From assembly GCF_014595955.1 (NCBI RefSeq), contig NZ_JABVCF010000009.1, positions 186,001 through 250,000 on the forward strand: a stretch of DNA of 64,000 bases, read 5' to 3'. A program made the position numbers and the translations under genes. Origin of the DNA: Pseudaminobacter soli (ex Zhang et al. 2022) (lineage in GTDB: Bacteria > Pseudomonadota > Alphaproteobacteria > Rhizobiales > Rhizobiaceae). Below, piece by piece: positions 52,574 to 61,434 of this stretch. The notes under the pieces were generated by a model. That model saw nothing but the letters and a program-made list of their open reading frames with translations, ran no database searches and had not been told where the DNA came from. The first letter of the stretch is position 1, and each line of letters opens with the position of its first letter.

Positions 52574-54203
52574 CCGCCCGCGAACGCCGGCGCCGGCAGG
52601 CGCCTCAGAGGTCATCAAGCTCGCCATCCTCGCGGTCGGCGGACAGGGCGGGGGCGTGCTCGCCGACTGGATCATCGACGTTGCCGAGCGCAGCGACTAT
52701 CTCGCCCAATCAACCTCCGTGGCCGGCGTGGCGCAGCGCACCGGCGCGACCATCTACTACATCGAGATGGCGCCCGACCGCGGCCGGCTTCCGGTCTTCG
52801 CGCTTTCACCGGCGCAGGGCGACGTCGACATCCTCATTGCCGCCGAGCTGATGGAGGCGGGCCGCGCCATCATGCGCGGCTTCGTGACGCCCGACCGCAC
52901 CACGCTCATCGCTTCCTCCCACCGCATCGCGGCGGTCTCGGAGAAGATCCTGCCCGGCGACGGCCGCGCTGACTCCGCCAAGGTCCGCGAGGCCGCGCTT
53001 GCCGCCTCGAAGCGCTTCATCGCCTTTGACATGGAGCAGATCGCAGTATCGGCGGGCTCGGTGATCTCGGCCAGCCTGCTGGGCGCGCTGGCGGGCTCGG
53101 GCGCCCTGCCCTTTTCGCGCGAGACCTACGAGCAGGCGATCCTCGCCGGGGAGCGCGGCGTCAAGGCGAGCCTGGCAGCCTTCGCTGCAGCGTATGACAG
53201 GGCAGCAGACGTTAGCTCCTCAAAACCCGACGAGCGTGCAAGGTCTGTGATTTCACCCCCACCCCTCACCCCTCCTCACAAGGATGAAGGGTTGGAGGTG
53301 GGGGCGTCTGATGGCGGAAGCGGCAGCCAGGTGAGGGGCGGCACAGCGGTCTCAAAACAAGGCGTAAGCGGTCCCGCTTCGCAGGTGGCCGGCTGGTACG
53401 CCCAGCTCGCCCGAGTCAGCCGTCTCCCCGAGCCCGTCCGCGAGATGGCAATCCGTGGCCTGAAGAAGGTCGTCGACTACCAGGATCTCGCCTACGGGGC
53501 GGACTATCTGGACCAGTTGGACCGGGCGATCGCGTTCGACGACGCCGGACACGGCTTCGCCCTTTCGATTGCCGCAGCAAAGCACCTCGCCAACGCCATG
53601 TGCTACGATGACATGATCCGCGTGGCCGACCTCAAGACGCGCTCCAGCCGCGTGGCGCGGGTCAGGCGCGAGGTTGGCGTGCGCGGCGATGCGGTGCTGC
53701 GGGTGACCGAATATTTCCATCCGCGCATCGAGGAATTCTGCGGCACCATGCCGGTCCGCCTCGGCCGCTTCATCGAAGACCGCCCTGGCCTCGCCGCTTT
53801 CCTCGACCGGCGGATCAACCGTGGCCGCCGTGTGCGCACCGACGGCATGATCGGCTTCGCCACCCTGTGGCTGATCGGCGGCCTGCGTCGCTGGCGCCGG
53901 AAACTGCTGCGCCACGCTGTCGAGGTCGAGCACCTCGATCGCTGGTACGCGTTGGCGCTCAGCCACGTTCCGGCCAACTACGCGCTGGCGGTGGAGGTCT
54001 TGGAATGCCGCCGCCTGATCAAGGGCTACAGCGACACCCACGCCCGCGCGCATTCAAAGTTCGACCGCGTGCTCTCCGGCCTGGAACTGGTGAAGGGCCG
54101 GGCCGACGCCGCCGACTGGATCAGACGCCTGCGCGAGGCCGCGCTGAAGGACGAGAAGGGCGAAATGCTCGACGGCGCCCTGAAGACAGTCGCCTCGCTC
54201 TGA
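52566..54203 (+). CDS. iorB: Indolepyruvate oxidoreductase beta subunit (IorB) with a repeat-encoded insert
   Basis: A 545-residue subunit. Residues 17-205 are the gamma/beta-type domain (ILAVGGQGGGVLADWI). Residues 275-545 are a helical extension of the DUF6537 type found in long bacterial IorB. Between them, residues 231-259 (PPPLTPPHKDEGLEVGASDG and on) are Pro/Gly-rich and coded by a palindromic repeat. It overlaps iorA by 8 bases. It completes the oxidoreductase that uses 2-oxo acids from aromatic amino acids. Confidence 0.88.
   Translation: MLDRPRTPAPAGASEVIKLAILAVGGQGGGVLADWIIDVAERSDYLAQSTSVAGVAQRTGATIYYIEMAPDRGRLPVFALSPAQGDVDILIAAELMEAGRAIMRGFVTPDRTTLIASSHRIAAVSEKILPGDGRADSAKVREAALAASKRFIAFDMEQIAVSAGSVISASLLGALAGSGALPFSRETYEQAILAGERGVKASLAAFAAAYDRAADVSSSKPDERARSVISPPPLTPPHKDEGLEVGASDGGSGSQVRGGTAVSKQGVSGPASQVAGWYAQLARVSRLPEPVREMAIRGLKKVVDYQDLAYGADYLDQLDRAIAFDDAGHGFALSIAAAKHLANAMCYDDMIRVADLKTRSSRVARVRREVGVRGDAVLRVTEYFHPRIEEFCGTMPVRLGRFIEDRPGLAAFLDRRINRGRRVRTDGMIGFATLWLIGGLRRWRRKLLRHAVEVEHLDRWYALALSHVPANYALAVEVLECRRLIKGYSDTHARAHSKFDRVLSGLELVKGRADAADWIRRLREAALKDEKGEMLDGALKTVASL
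53254..53340. repeat. Palindromic repeat inside iorB
   Basis: Nested inverted repeats inside a coding sequence: CCCCTCACC (53262-53270) with GGTGAGGGG (53330-53338), and CCCCCACC (53256-53263) with GGTGGGGG (53297-53304). The frame is kept, encoding a Pro/Gly-rich linker at residues 231-259. It resembles the repeats between genes in this window. Confidence 0.7.
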
Positions 54204-54220
54204 TCAATGCCCCGCCCCCA

Positions 54221-55798
54221 TCAATCGCCCCGCCTGCCGTACCTCCAGAACGGCTTGGTCTCCTCCAGCCGCTCCCAGGCGGCTCTCGTTTCCGCCCAGC
54301 CGATTTCGGCCCGCGCATGGGTCACGCCGAGCATCCAGCCGATGCCGCGCTGGAGGGTAACGTCGTCTGCCGGTGGGGACGCAGCGCCCGACAAGGACCG
54401 TCTTACAATCTCGGCGTCGTTGAGGTGGCCGAACATGTCCTGCAGCACCTTGAGTCGCCTCAGGAATGGCTGGACCCGCTTGGGCCTGTAGAGTGCGGCG
54501 AAGAACTCGACCGCATAGCGTAGCCGCTTCAGAGCCTTGCGCAGGTCGTGGCGCTGTTCGGTGGTAAGATCCTCGACGCCGCCGGCGCGCTTCCTGACGC
54601 GTTTCCATGACTTCTCAAGAGCGTCTGCGGCGACCTCGCTGACCGGCCGATCAAGGTTGCCGCTGCCCGAGTCCTCCGCCTGCGCCCGCCAACCGTTGGT
54701 CTCGATATAACAGGCAAGATCGAGCAGGAATTCCTGCGTTCGCTGCCCCCGAAGCACTGTTCGGAGAGCCTCGCGACGCTCTGACGCGATCGACGCAAGC
54801 TCCCCAGCAAGCAGCAGGAGTCCGGGCTCGTCTTGGTGCGCGTCGGCTTCCCGCCTCACGACATCGTCGGCGACCACATCAAGATCACGCAGCCCGCCGA
54901 CGTCATGACCTAGCCAGCGCGCCTCGTCACCAAGGCGTGAAAGCACAGGGCTTTCCACCACCGAAGCGAATACCGCGAATGCAGTCCGCAGTCGGCGCAG
55001 GCCCACACGCAGTTGATGCGGCCCTTCAGAATCGTCCAGTTCCAGCACCGCCTGCACATTCTCGGCGATCTGGTCGAAACATTCGCGCAGGATGGCGCGG
55101 AACGCCTGCTCCGTGGTCTCTTCCCCGTTCAGTTTGATCGGCTTGGCGTTGCGGGCCGCGAGCGGCGGCTCGATCCGACCCTCCTCCGCGAGCATGTAGC
55201 CGCGGGCCGCCTTGGAGAAGCGTGAGAAGCGCACGCCGACTTCGGGCATCAGCTTGCGGGCCAGCGCAAAGAGCCCGGCCGGACGGCCCTCCAGGAGCTC
55301 GAATTCCGCTTCCCGCCACGCGTCGGCACGGCCGCTGGCGCGGATCTCTCCAACGTCGACGGCCAGTTCGGCGCAGGTGCCATCCGTTAGGCGTACCTTC
55401 CCGGCTGTCCGCCTTATCCTGGTTTCGCAGATCGGCTGAAGCGGATCGTCCTTCACCCAGCCGCGCACCTGCTCGCGAACCGCCTCGTCGGCGATCGCCT
55501 CCAGGTCCACATGATCGTCCGGTACGACGGCCTCGATCTCGCGGGCCTCCGAGAGCCCGCCATACATCTCGGCACGCGTCTTGACGGTCTGCACCCACCG
55601 CCTCCCGTCGCGCCGCACGCGCAGCGACGTTCCGGCCCTGCCAAGGGCATGGTCCGGCGTGTCGAAATAGATGCTGTAGAGATCCTTCGGCCTCGGCACG
55701 GCGTTTGCCAGGCCCTGATCCACCGCACGCTGCCACAGCGAATGCGACGACGCTTCGTCTAGCACGAACTTCAGTTCGGTCTCGGTCATGCGGCGCAT
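54221..55798 (-). CDS. CYTH-CHAD domain protein, inorganic triphosphatase-like
   Basis: A 525-residue protein with an N-terminal CYTH domain (residues 4-205) starting with the ExExK motif (Glu6, Glu8, Lys10), followed by a CHAD domain (about 230-510) with conserved histidines and basic helices (QLRVGLRRLRTAF, DLRKALKRLRYAVEFF). The CYTH part binds or cleaves triphosphates; CHAD binds polyphosphate. It is convergent with iorB, 17 bases apart. It has no obvious link to the catabolic genes and looks like a housekeeping neighbour. Confidence 0.87.
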   Translation of the reverse strand: MRRMTETELKFVLDEASSHSLWQRAVDQGLANAVPRPKDLYSIYFDTPDHALGRAGTSLRVRRDGRRWVQTVKTRAEMYGGLSEAREIEAVVPDDHVDLEAIADEAVREQVRGWVKDDPLQPICETRIRRTAGKVRLTDGTCAELAVDVGEIRASGRADAWREAEFELLEGRPAGLFALARKLMPEVGVRFSRFSKAARGYMLAEEGRIEPPLAARNAKPIKLNGEETTEQAFRAILRECFDQIAENVQAVLELDDSEGPHQLRVGLRRLRTAFAVFASVVESPVLSRLGDEARWLGHDVGGLRDLDVVADDVVRREADAHQDEPGLLLLAGELASIASERREALRTVLRGQRTQEFLLDLACYIETNGWRAQAEDSGSGNLDRPVSEVAADALEKSWKRVRKRAGGVEDLTTEQRHDLRKALKRLRYAVEFFAALYRPKRVQPFLRRLKVLQDMFGHLNDAEIVRRSLSGAASPPADDVTLQRGIGWMLGVTHARAEIGWAETRAAWERLEETKPFWRYGRRGD

Positions 55799-55932
55799 TT
55801 TCAGTTCGCCGAAGACTTACCTCATGAGCCGCCAGAGCAACAAGAACCATGAATGGCAGCGGCCCCGACCTCGGCCGGAGCCGCCGCTACGGTCTCACAG
55901 GGAAATGACGAGCCCTTCGAGGCCGGCTGGGT

Positions 55933-57018
55933 TTAGGTAAGGTCGATCGCCCGCTCTTCCTTGATGCTCTGCTCGGCGGCGAGCACGATCCGCAGACTGT
56001 TGACGGCAGCGTCCATAGATTCCGACAGGTCGAGATTCTCCTGAATCGCCTTCAGGAAGAAGGCCTGCTCGCGGTCGCAGAGGTCCTGATGGCCGGGCTC
56101 GTCGGACATCGAGAACACCTCGTCAGGCTTCGTCCAGTTCTTGTTCTCGTCGACCGCCGCGTAGTGGATCTTGATGGCGTCGGTCTTGGTGTGCTTGTCG
56201 ATGTCGGCGGAGTCGGAGAGCTTCTCCGTCTCGCTGACGCTGCCGCCCTGGTTGGCGACGATGGACACGGCGCCCTTCGGACCGATCACGTCCTTCACGA
56301 AATAGGCGATCTCGCTCATCATCGGGCCCCAGCCGGCCTCGTACCAGCCGACCGAACCGTCGTCGAAGGTGACGTGCAGGTGGCCGTAGTTCTGCTGCGC
56401 GGCCTCGGCCCAGAGCTTTGCGCCGATGCCGTGGACGCGCACCGGCTTTGCCCCGGTCATCTGGCACATCACGTCGACATAGTGCACGCCGCAGTCGACG
56501 ATCGGGATCAGCGAGTCGATCAGGTTCTTGTGCCAGTGCCAAGCCGGGCCGCTCGACTGCTGATTGAGGTTGAGGCGCATGACCAGCGGCTTGCCGAGCG
56601 TCTTGCCCATCTCGATGAATTTGATCCAGGAGGGATGCACGCGAAGGATATAGCCCAGCACCAGCTTGCGGTTTTTTGCGCGCGCCGCGGCCACGACCTT
56701 CTCAGCGTCCTCGATGTTGGTGGCGATCGGCTTTTCCATGAAGACGTGGCAGCCCGCCTCGATCGCCTTCAGCGCGTATTCGGCGTGCGTGTTGGGGTAG
56801 CTGTTGATGGAGACGGCGTCGGGCTTAGCCTCCCGCAGCGCCTGCTCGTAATCTTCGTAGAGCGGATAGCCCTTGAACTCGTCGGGGATCTTCTTCGACT
56901 TGATCGAGCGGCTCATCAGGCCGACGATCTCGAAGCCCGGATTGCGATGATAGGCGCTGGCGTGCGAGGCCCCCATATTGCCGAGGCCGACGACGAGGAT
57001 TTTCACTTTGTCCGGCAT
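55933..57018 (-). CDS. Gfo/Idh/MocA-family oxidoreductase
   Basis: A 361-residue NAD(P) oxidoreductase. The Rossmann motif GLGNMGASH is near residue 12, and the EKP motif (FMEKPIATN) is at about 93-100. The DCGVHYVDVM block marks the substrate domain. It oxidises a sugar, inositol or similar hydroxy compound. The ATG at 57018 follows GGAGGG. It lies downstream of an NMT1-type importer on the same strand and could act on the imported solute. Confidence 0.87.
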   Translation of the reverse strand: MPDKVKILVVGLGNMGASHASAYHRNPGFEIVGLMSRSIKSKKIPDEFKGYPLYEDYEQALREAKPDAVSINSYPNTHAEYALKAIEAGCHVFMEKPIATNIEDAEKVVAAARAKNRKLVLGYILRVHPSWIKFIEMGKTLGKPLVMRLNLNQQSSGPAWHWHKNLIDSLIPIVDCGVHYVDVMCQMTGAKPVRVHGIGAKLWAEAAQQNYGHLHVTFDDGSVGWYEAGWGPMMSEIAYFVKDVIGPKGAVSIVANQGGSVSETEKLSDSADIDKHTKTDAIKIHYAAVDENKNWTKPDEVFSMSDEPGHQDLCDREQAFFLKAIQENLDLSESMDAAVNSLRIVLAAEQSIKEERAIDLT

Positions 57019-57050
57019 GGGACCCTCCCTGAGAATCTTCAACGAAATCT

Positions 57051-57182
57051 ACCCCTCTCCGCCTCGCTACGCTCGGCACCTCTCCCCCGTTCCGGGGGAG
57101 CGGACGGAGCCATGCTGAACGCCCGTCCTCTCCCCTCACGAAGTGGGGGAGAGGTGTCGCGCGAAGCGCGACGGAGAGTGGG
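57051..57182. repeat. Palindromic repeat between the importer and MocA genes
   Basis: Contains CTCCCCCG-TT-CCGGGGGAG and a GGGGAGAGG/CCTCTCCCC pairing, with GTCGCGCGAAGCGCGAC. It is a further member of the CTCTCCCC family in an operon gap. Confidence 0.7.
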
Positions 57183-57201
57183 CAACTATTTCGGCGGTGA
57201 C

Positions 57202-58353
57202 TTACACCGCGTCGTCGAACATATGTGCGCGTACGTTCTCCATATCGATCTTGGCGAACTCGTCCGACAGTTTGTAGTCGTCGGCATCGGCCTTGACCTT
57301 GGCGTGGTCGAAGTCGTTGGCACCCTTGATCAGTTCGTTGCTGCAGACGTCCTCCGCCTTCACTGGATTGGTGATCTGGCCGATCTTGTGGATCTCGTCG
57401 AAGAAGGCCTGCCAGCTTGCCATGTCGTGCCAGCCCCAGCCCTCGCGCTTGTCCATGTCGCCGCGGAAGACATTGTCCTGCTGCAGTAGCGAGGTGGTGC
57501 CGAGTTCCGGTCCGGTGTTCTTGGCGAAGGCCGGGAACTGCTCGAACACCGCCTCGACCGCCGCGCGCGGGTTCTGGTGGCCGAATTCGAGGCCCATCGC
57601 CCAGCCGCGCAGATACTGCTCCAGGAAGGCCTTCTTGTCGGGGTCTTCGAGGTCGGCGGCGCGCACCACGAAGGTGTTGGCCGGCAGCTTGGAATTCTGC
57701 ACGCCCAGCCAGTAGTCGAACTTCAGGCCGGTCGCGATCCACTCGGCGCGCAGGCCTTCCCAGGAGAGCGCCGCGTCGCCCTGGCCGCCGGCAAGTGCGG
57801 TGCCCCAGGTCGGCCAGCCAGCCTCGACATACTTCACCTTCTTGATGTCGACGCCCTGGGCGGCCAGCATCGGGTCGACGATCGCCTGCCAGGCGGCGGA
57901 GCCGAGCAGCACGGTCTTGCCCTCCAGGCCCTTCAGGTCCTTCATGCCCTCGCCCTTGCGGAAGGCGATCGAGAAGGTGTCGCGCGCGCCCATGTGGAAC
58001 ACGGACTTGAGCTTCATGCCGTTCTGGATGGCGAAGGAGAACACGCCCGGCGACGGGAAGCCCATGTCGGCCTGGCCGACGTCGACGAACTTCACGGTCG
58101 CCGTGCCGTCCGATGGGCCGGGCTCCATGGCGGTGTTGAGGTCGCCGAAGTAGCCCATCTTTTTCGCCGCCCAGTACGGATAGTCGTCGAGCACCTCGAG
58201 CGTGCCGCGCGGCGAAATCCAGGTGAACTTGTCGTAGCCGGCAGCACTCGCCCGAAATGCCGATGCGCCGAGCGCGGTGGCGGTGACGACGCCTGCGCCC
58301 GTCACCTGCAGGAAATAGCGGCGGCTCATGCCGCCATTGATCAGATTGGTCAT
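57202..58353 (-). CDS. NMT1/TauA-type ABC importer substrate-binding protein
   Basis: A 383-residue periplasmic protein. The N-terminal Tat-like motif SRRYFLQVTGAGVV with an AAG cleavage zone indicates export. The mature region has DYPYWAAKKMGYFGDL and a VGQADMGFPSP turn typical of nitrate/taurine/HMP-type binders. The ATG at 58353 follows GGGAGAG; the longer frame is unlikely. It feeds the permease and ATPase encoded upstream. Confidence 0.86.
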   Translation of the reverse strand: MTNLINGGMSRRYFLQVTGAGVVTATALGASAFRASAAGYDKFTWISPRGTLEVLDDYPYWAAKKMGYFGDLNTAMEPGPSDGTATVKFVDVGQADMGFPSPGVFSFAIQNGMKLKSVFHMGARDTFSIAFRKGEGMKDLKGLEGKTVLLGSAAWQAIVDPMLAAQGVDIKKVKYVEAGWPTWGTALAGGQGDAALSWEGLRAEWIATGLKFDYWLGVQNSKLPANTFVVRAADLEDPDKKAFLEQYLRGWAMGLEFGHQNPRAAVEAVFEQFPAFAKNTGPELGTTSLLQQDNVFRGDMDKREGWGWHDMASWQAFFDEIHKIGQITNPVKAEDVCSNELIKGANDFDHAKVKADADDYKLSDEFAKIDMENVRAHMFDDAV

Positions 58354-58420
58354 GTCCACTCTCCCATTTGACAAGATCGGTGACGCCTTCCCCAAGGCGT
58401 GTCCGTTTAGATTTGCTGCC

Positions 58421-59269
58421 TCAGGCCTCCCAACTCGCCCATTTCTTCCCGATGAGGAAGAACAGCACGTAGATGAGGATGCCGAGGATAGACAGAAGCA
58501 AAACTACGGCGAAGAACTGCGGCATCTGGATCATCGAGGAATAGCTGGTCAGCCGGTTGCCGAGGCCGAAGCCGCCTCCCACCATCTCCGCCCCGACCGC
58601 CGTGAGCAGACCGAAGATCGCGCCGATCATCAGGCCGACCAGGATCATCGGCAGCGCCATCGGCGCCCTGATCTTCCAGAATATCTGCAGCGTGCTCGCG
58701 CCATAGGAGCGGGCGAGCGCGATCTTGGCGCTGTCGACCCGCCGGAAGCCGGTCGCCGCGTTGATCATCACCATCGGCCCAGCCGCAAGCGCCACCGCGA
58801 TGATTCGCGGCGTATAACCAAAGCCGAAGCGCAGGATGAGAAGCGGCACCAGCGCCAGCATCGGCGTCGTCACCAAAAGCAGGATGTATGGCGCGACGAT
58901 CTTTTCCGCGAACGGGAACTGGGTGATCACCGCGGCCAGTATGAGCCCGACGATCGAGCCGATCGCGAAGCCGGAAAGCAGTTCGATCAGCGTATAGCCG
59001 AGATGCGGCGCAATCAGCGGAAACTCATCGATGAGCGCCCACGCGATCTGGCTCGGCGGCGGCATGATGTAGGCCGGCACCTCGAAGAGGCGCAGGGCGA
59101 GTTCCGCACCGCCGATGATCGCCACCGCGACCAGTATGATGGCGACGATCTCGGCCGCGGACTTGATGCCCATGCCGCCCGAGAAGGCGGACAGATTGGT
59201 AAGGCTGACCTCGCCGCCTTCGCCGGCCTTGGGCTTGCTGAACTCGGGGATGGCGTCGCTCTGGCTCAT
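58421..59269 (-). CDS. NMT1/TauC-type ABC importer permease
   Basis: A 282-residue permease with about six helices (AAEIVAIILVAVAIIGGAELAL first). The EAA-like region RRVDSAKIALARSYGASTLQIFWKIRAPMALP is clear. The ATG at 59269 follows GAGG at a good distance; a GTG at 59275 would add two residues. It pairs with the ATPase upstream and the binding protein downstream. Confidence 0.87.
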   Translation of the reverse strand: MSQSDAIPEFSKPKAGEGGEVSLTNLSAFSGGMGIKSAAEIVAIILVAVAIIGGAELALRLFEVPAYIMPPPSQIAWALIDEFPLIAPHLGYTLIELLSGFAIGSIVGLILAAVITQFPFAEKIVAPYILLLVTTPMLALVPLLILRFGFGYTPRIIAVALAAGPMVMINAATGFRRVDSAKIALARSYGASTLQIFWKIRAPMALPMILVGLMIGAIFGLLTAVGAEMVGGGFGLGNRLTSYSSMIQMPQFFAVVLLLSILGILIYVLFFLIGKKWASWEA

Positions 59270-59279
59270 CGGCACATCC

Positions 59280-60089
59280 TCAATGCACGGGCTCGGTGAC
59301 GGGGCGCGATCGTGCGACCCTTCCGCCGACTATGTCCAGCTTGATCGCATTGGTGAGGTCGAAGACCTCCTTTGTTGCCATGATCTCGAAGGAGCGCGGC
59401 CGCGCGAACGGCACGACATATTCCTTGGCGACGCGCCCCGGTCGCGGCGACAGGACGATCACGCGGTCGGAGAGGAAGATCGCCTCTTCGATAGAGTGGG
59501 TGATGAAGACGATGGTCGTCGGCGCGTCGAGCCAGATCTCCTCGACCAGCCGGTTCATCTCGTCACGCGTAAAACTGTCGAGCGCGCCGAACGGTTCGTC
59601 CATCAGGAGGACAGACGGTTTCAGCGACAGTGCTCGCACGATCGCCGCGCGCTGCTGCATGCCGCCGGACAGCTCGCGCGGGAATTTCCCGCCGAAGCCA
59701 TCAAGACCGACGCGATGAAGGAGGTGATTGATCCAGGCGCGGTCCGGCGTCGTGCCCTTGATCTCGAAGGGAAAGTTGATGTTGGCATCCAGATTGCGCC
59801 AGGGCAGCAGGTTGGCTTCCTGGAAGACGATGCCGATATCGGGATGCGGGCCGGTGATGCGCTGGCCATCAAGCAGGATCTCGCCGCGCGTCAGCCCATG
59901 AAGGCCGGACATCGACCACAACAGCGTGGTCTTGCCGCAGCCGGATGGGCCGACAATCGACACGACTTCATTGGCGCGGACATCGAGGCTGCACCCGTCC
60001 AGAGCCAGAAGGCCGCCGGACGCGGTCTGATAGACCTTGGTCGCGTCGCGCACGCTGAGTTTGGCGGTTCTTGGGTCGCCAGCTGACAT
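59280..60089 (-). CDS. NMT1/TauB-type ABC importer ATP-binding protein
   Basis: A 269-residue ABC ATPase. Walker A GPSGCGKTT, signature LSGGMQQRAAIVRAL and Walker B VLLMDEPFGALD are visible. It belongs to the nitrate/sulfonate/taurine group. Its start is the first in the leftward importer operon, divergent from the RpiR regulator across about 290 bases. Confidence 0.9.
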   Translation of the reverse strand: MSAGDPRTAKLSVRDATKVYQTASGGLLALDGCSLDVRANEVVSIVGPSGCGKTTLLWSMSGLHGLTRGEILLDGQRITGPHPDIGIVFQEANLLPWRNLDANINFPFEIKGTTPDRAWINHLLHRVGLDGFGGKFPRELSGGMQQRAAIVRALSLKPSVLLMDEPFGALDSFTRDEMNRLVEEIWLDAPTTIVFITHSIEEAIFLSDRVIVLSPRPGRVAKEYVVPFARPRSFEIMATKEVFDLTNAIKLDIVGGRVARSRPVTEPVH

Positions 60090-60382
60090 TTGCCCCTCAG
60101 GAAGTAGCGGACGATTTCATTGACCATCCGTCTGATCAAATCAGTGTGTAACTTCCCTACTTCACTGTCAAGCGTCGGACAGAGAGACGAACGTTTTGCG
60201 ACATTCACCCTTTATATAACAGGCTGATCTTCCTCGATTTTTATCTTCTTGAAAGCCATGTTGCTTTCCTACATACTCCCGCGGACGATCCTGCTCCGAG
60301 TAGCGGCTCCGGCCCCTCGGCAAGCTTCGGGCGACTTCATGGCCACCTTGCGGTCGATTGCGGAAGGAAAGACATCCCATCG
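60090..60382. promoter_or_regulatory. Divergent importer/RpiR intergenic region with palindromes
   Basis: About 290 bases between divergent genes. CTGAT-CAA-ATCAG (60132-60144) is an interrupted perfect palindrome, and GAAGTAG (60102-60108) pairs with CTACTTC (60157-60163) around it. The nested symmetry near the importer start suggests an operator for the RpiR protein. No convincing promoter pair was chosen. Confidence 0.5.
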
Positions 60383-61327
60383 ATGACTGACGCCGACGCA
60401 CAGGGTCGGGAAAGGCCTGATCAGCCTGCCATAGCGAGCGAACAGGCTGCGCGCATTCCCGACATCATATCTCTGGTGAAGGACTCCTATCCCGACCTTC
60501 GGCCAGCCGAACGCCGGGTTGCCGACGTCGTGCTGGACGACGTGCAATTCGCGGTGGACGCTTCGAATGCCGCCCTGGCGCAGCGCGCCCAGGTGAGCGA
60601 GCCGACCGTGACCCGCTTCTGCCGGGCGATCGGCTGCGAAGGCGTACGCGATTTCAAGCTCAAGCTGGCACAGAGCCTGGTCGTCGGGGCGCTCTATCTG
60701 AGCAAGCCGCAGACCGCCAATGCCGAAAGCGGCCTGCCCTTCTGGAGCGCCGTGTTCGAAGAGGCGCACCGCGCCCTGCAGGAAGTGGAGCGGCAGATCG
60801 ATCCCGCACAGCTCCAGAGAGCGGCCGAACTGATCGCCAAGGCGCGGCAGGTGACGGTGTTCGGCCTGGGCGGCAGTTCCTCGGCATTGGCGATGGAGAC
60901 GCAGAATCGCCTGTTCCGTTATGGCATTACCGTCTCGGCGCATTCCGACCCCTATCTCATGCGCATGACCGCTTCCACGCTGAAGCCGGGTGATGTCGTC
61001 CTCGCCATCTCGGCTACCGGACGCACGCGCGAAGTCATCGAGGCGGTGGAGCTTGCGCGGCATTATCGTGCCTCCGCGATCTGCGTCACGGCACCGGACA
61101 CCGAACTGGCGCGCGCATGCGACGTCAGCCTGACGGTCGCGATCCCCGAATATCCCGACACGCTGAAGCCGACCGCTTCCCGCTATGCCTTCCTCGCCAT
61201 CGTCGACCTGCTGGCAGCCGCATCCGGCTACCGCCTGGACGGGTCGGCGCGCGAGACGCTGCGCCGTATCAAGTACAACATCCAGCTCCACCGCGCCGGC
61301 AAGGAGATGGAGCCGCTGGGCGATTGA
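60383..61327 (+). CDS. MurR/RpiR-family transcriptional regulator
   Basis: A 314-residue regulator. An N-terminal helix-turn-helix (ERRVADVVLDDVQFAVDASNAALAQRAQVSEPTVTRFCRAIG) is followed by a SIS sugar-phosphate domain (VFGLGGSSSALAMETQNRL, ISATGRTREVIEAVE). Family members sense phosphosugars. It is divergent from the NMT1-type importer and upstream of the YUCCA-like gene, so it may control either. Confidence 0.9.
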   Translation: MTDADAQGRERPDQPAIASEQAARIPDIISLVKDSYPDLRPAERRVADVVLDDVQFAVDASNAALAQRAQVSEPTVTRFCRAIGCEGVRDFKLKLAQSLVVGALYLSKPQTANAESGLPFWSAVFEEAHRALQEVERQIDPAQLQRAAELIAKARQVTVFGLGGSSSALAMETQNRLFRYGITVSAHSDPYLMRMTASTLKPGDVVLAISATGRTREVIEAVELARHYRASAICVTAPDTELARACDVSLTVAIPEYPDTLKPTASRYAFLAIVDLLAAASGYRLDGSARETLRRIKYNIQLHRAGKEMEPLGD

Positions 61328-61434
61328 GGTTGAATGGGAGTTTGAACCGGCCGCAGCGCTAGCTGGGTAGGTCCTCGGGGGCGCGGCACGCCAGTCGCAT
61401 ATCCAATAAAACGAACTTCTACAAAGAGGGGAAA

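Noticed and set aside
50192-52675. An 827-residue minus-strand open frame
   Set aside because: It is opposite iorA, whose TPP and cluster motifs are clear. The antisense protein is low-complexity, rich in Arg, Ala and Asp, with no recognisable domain.
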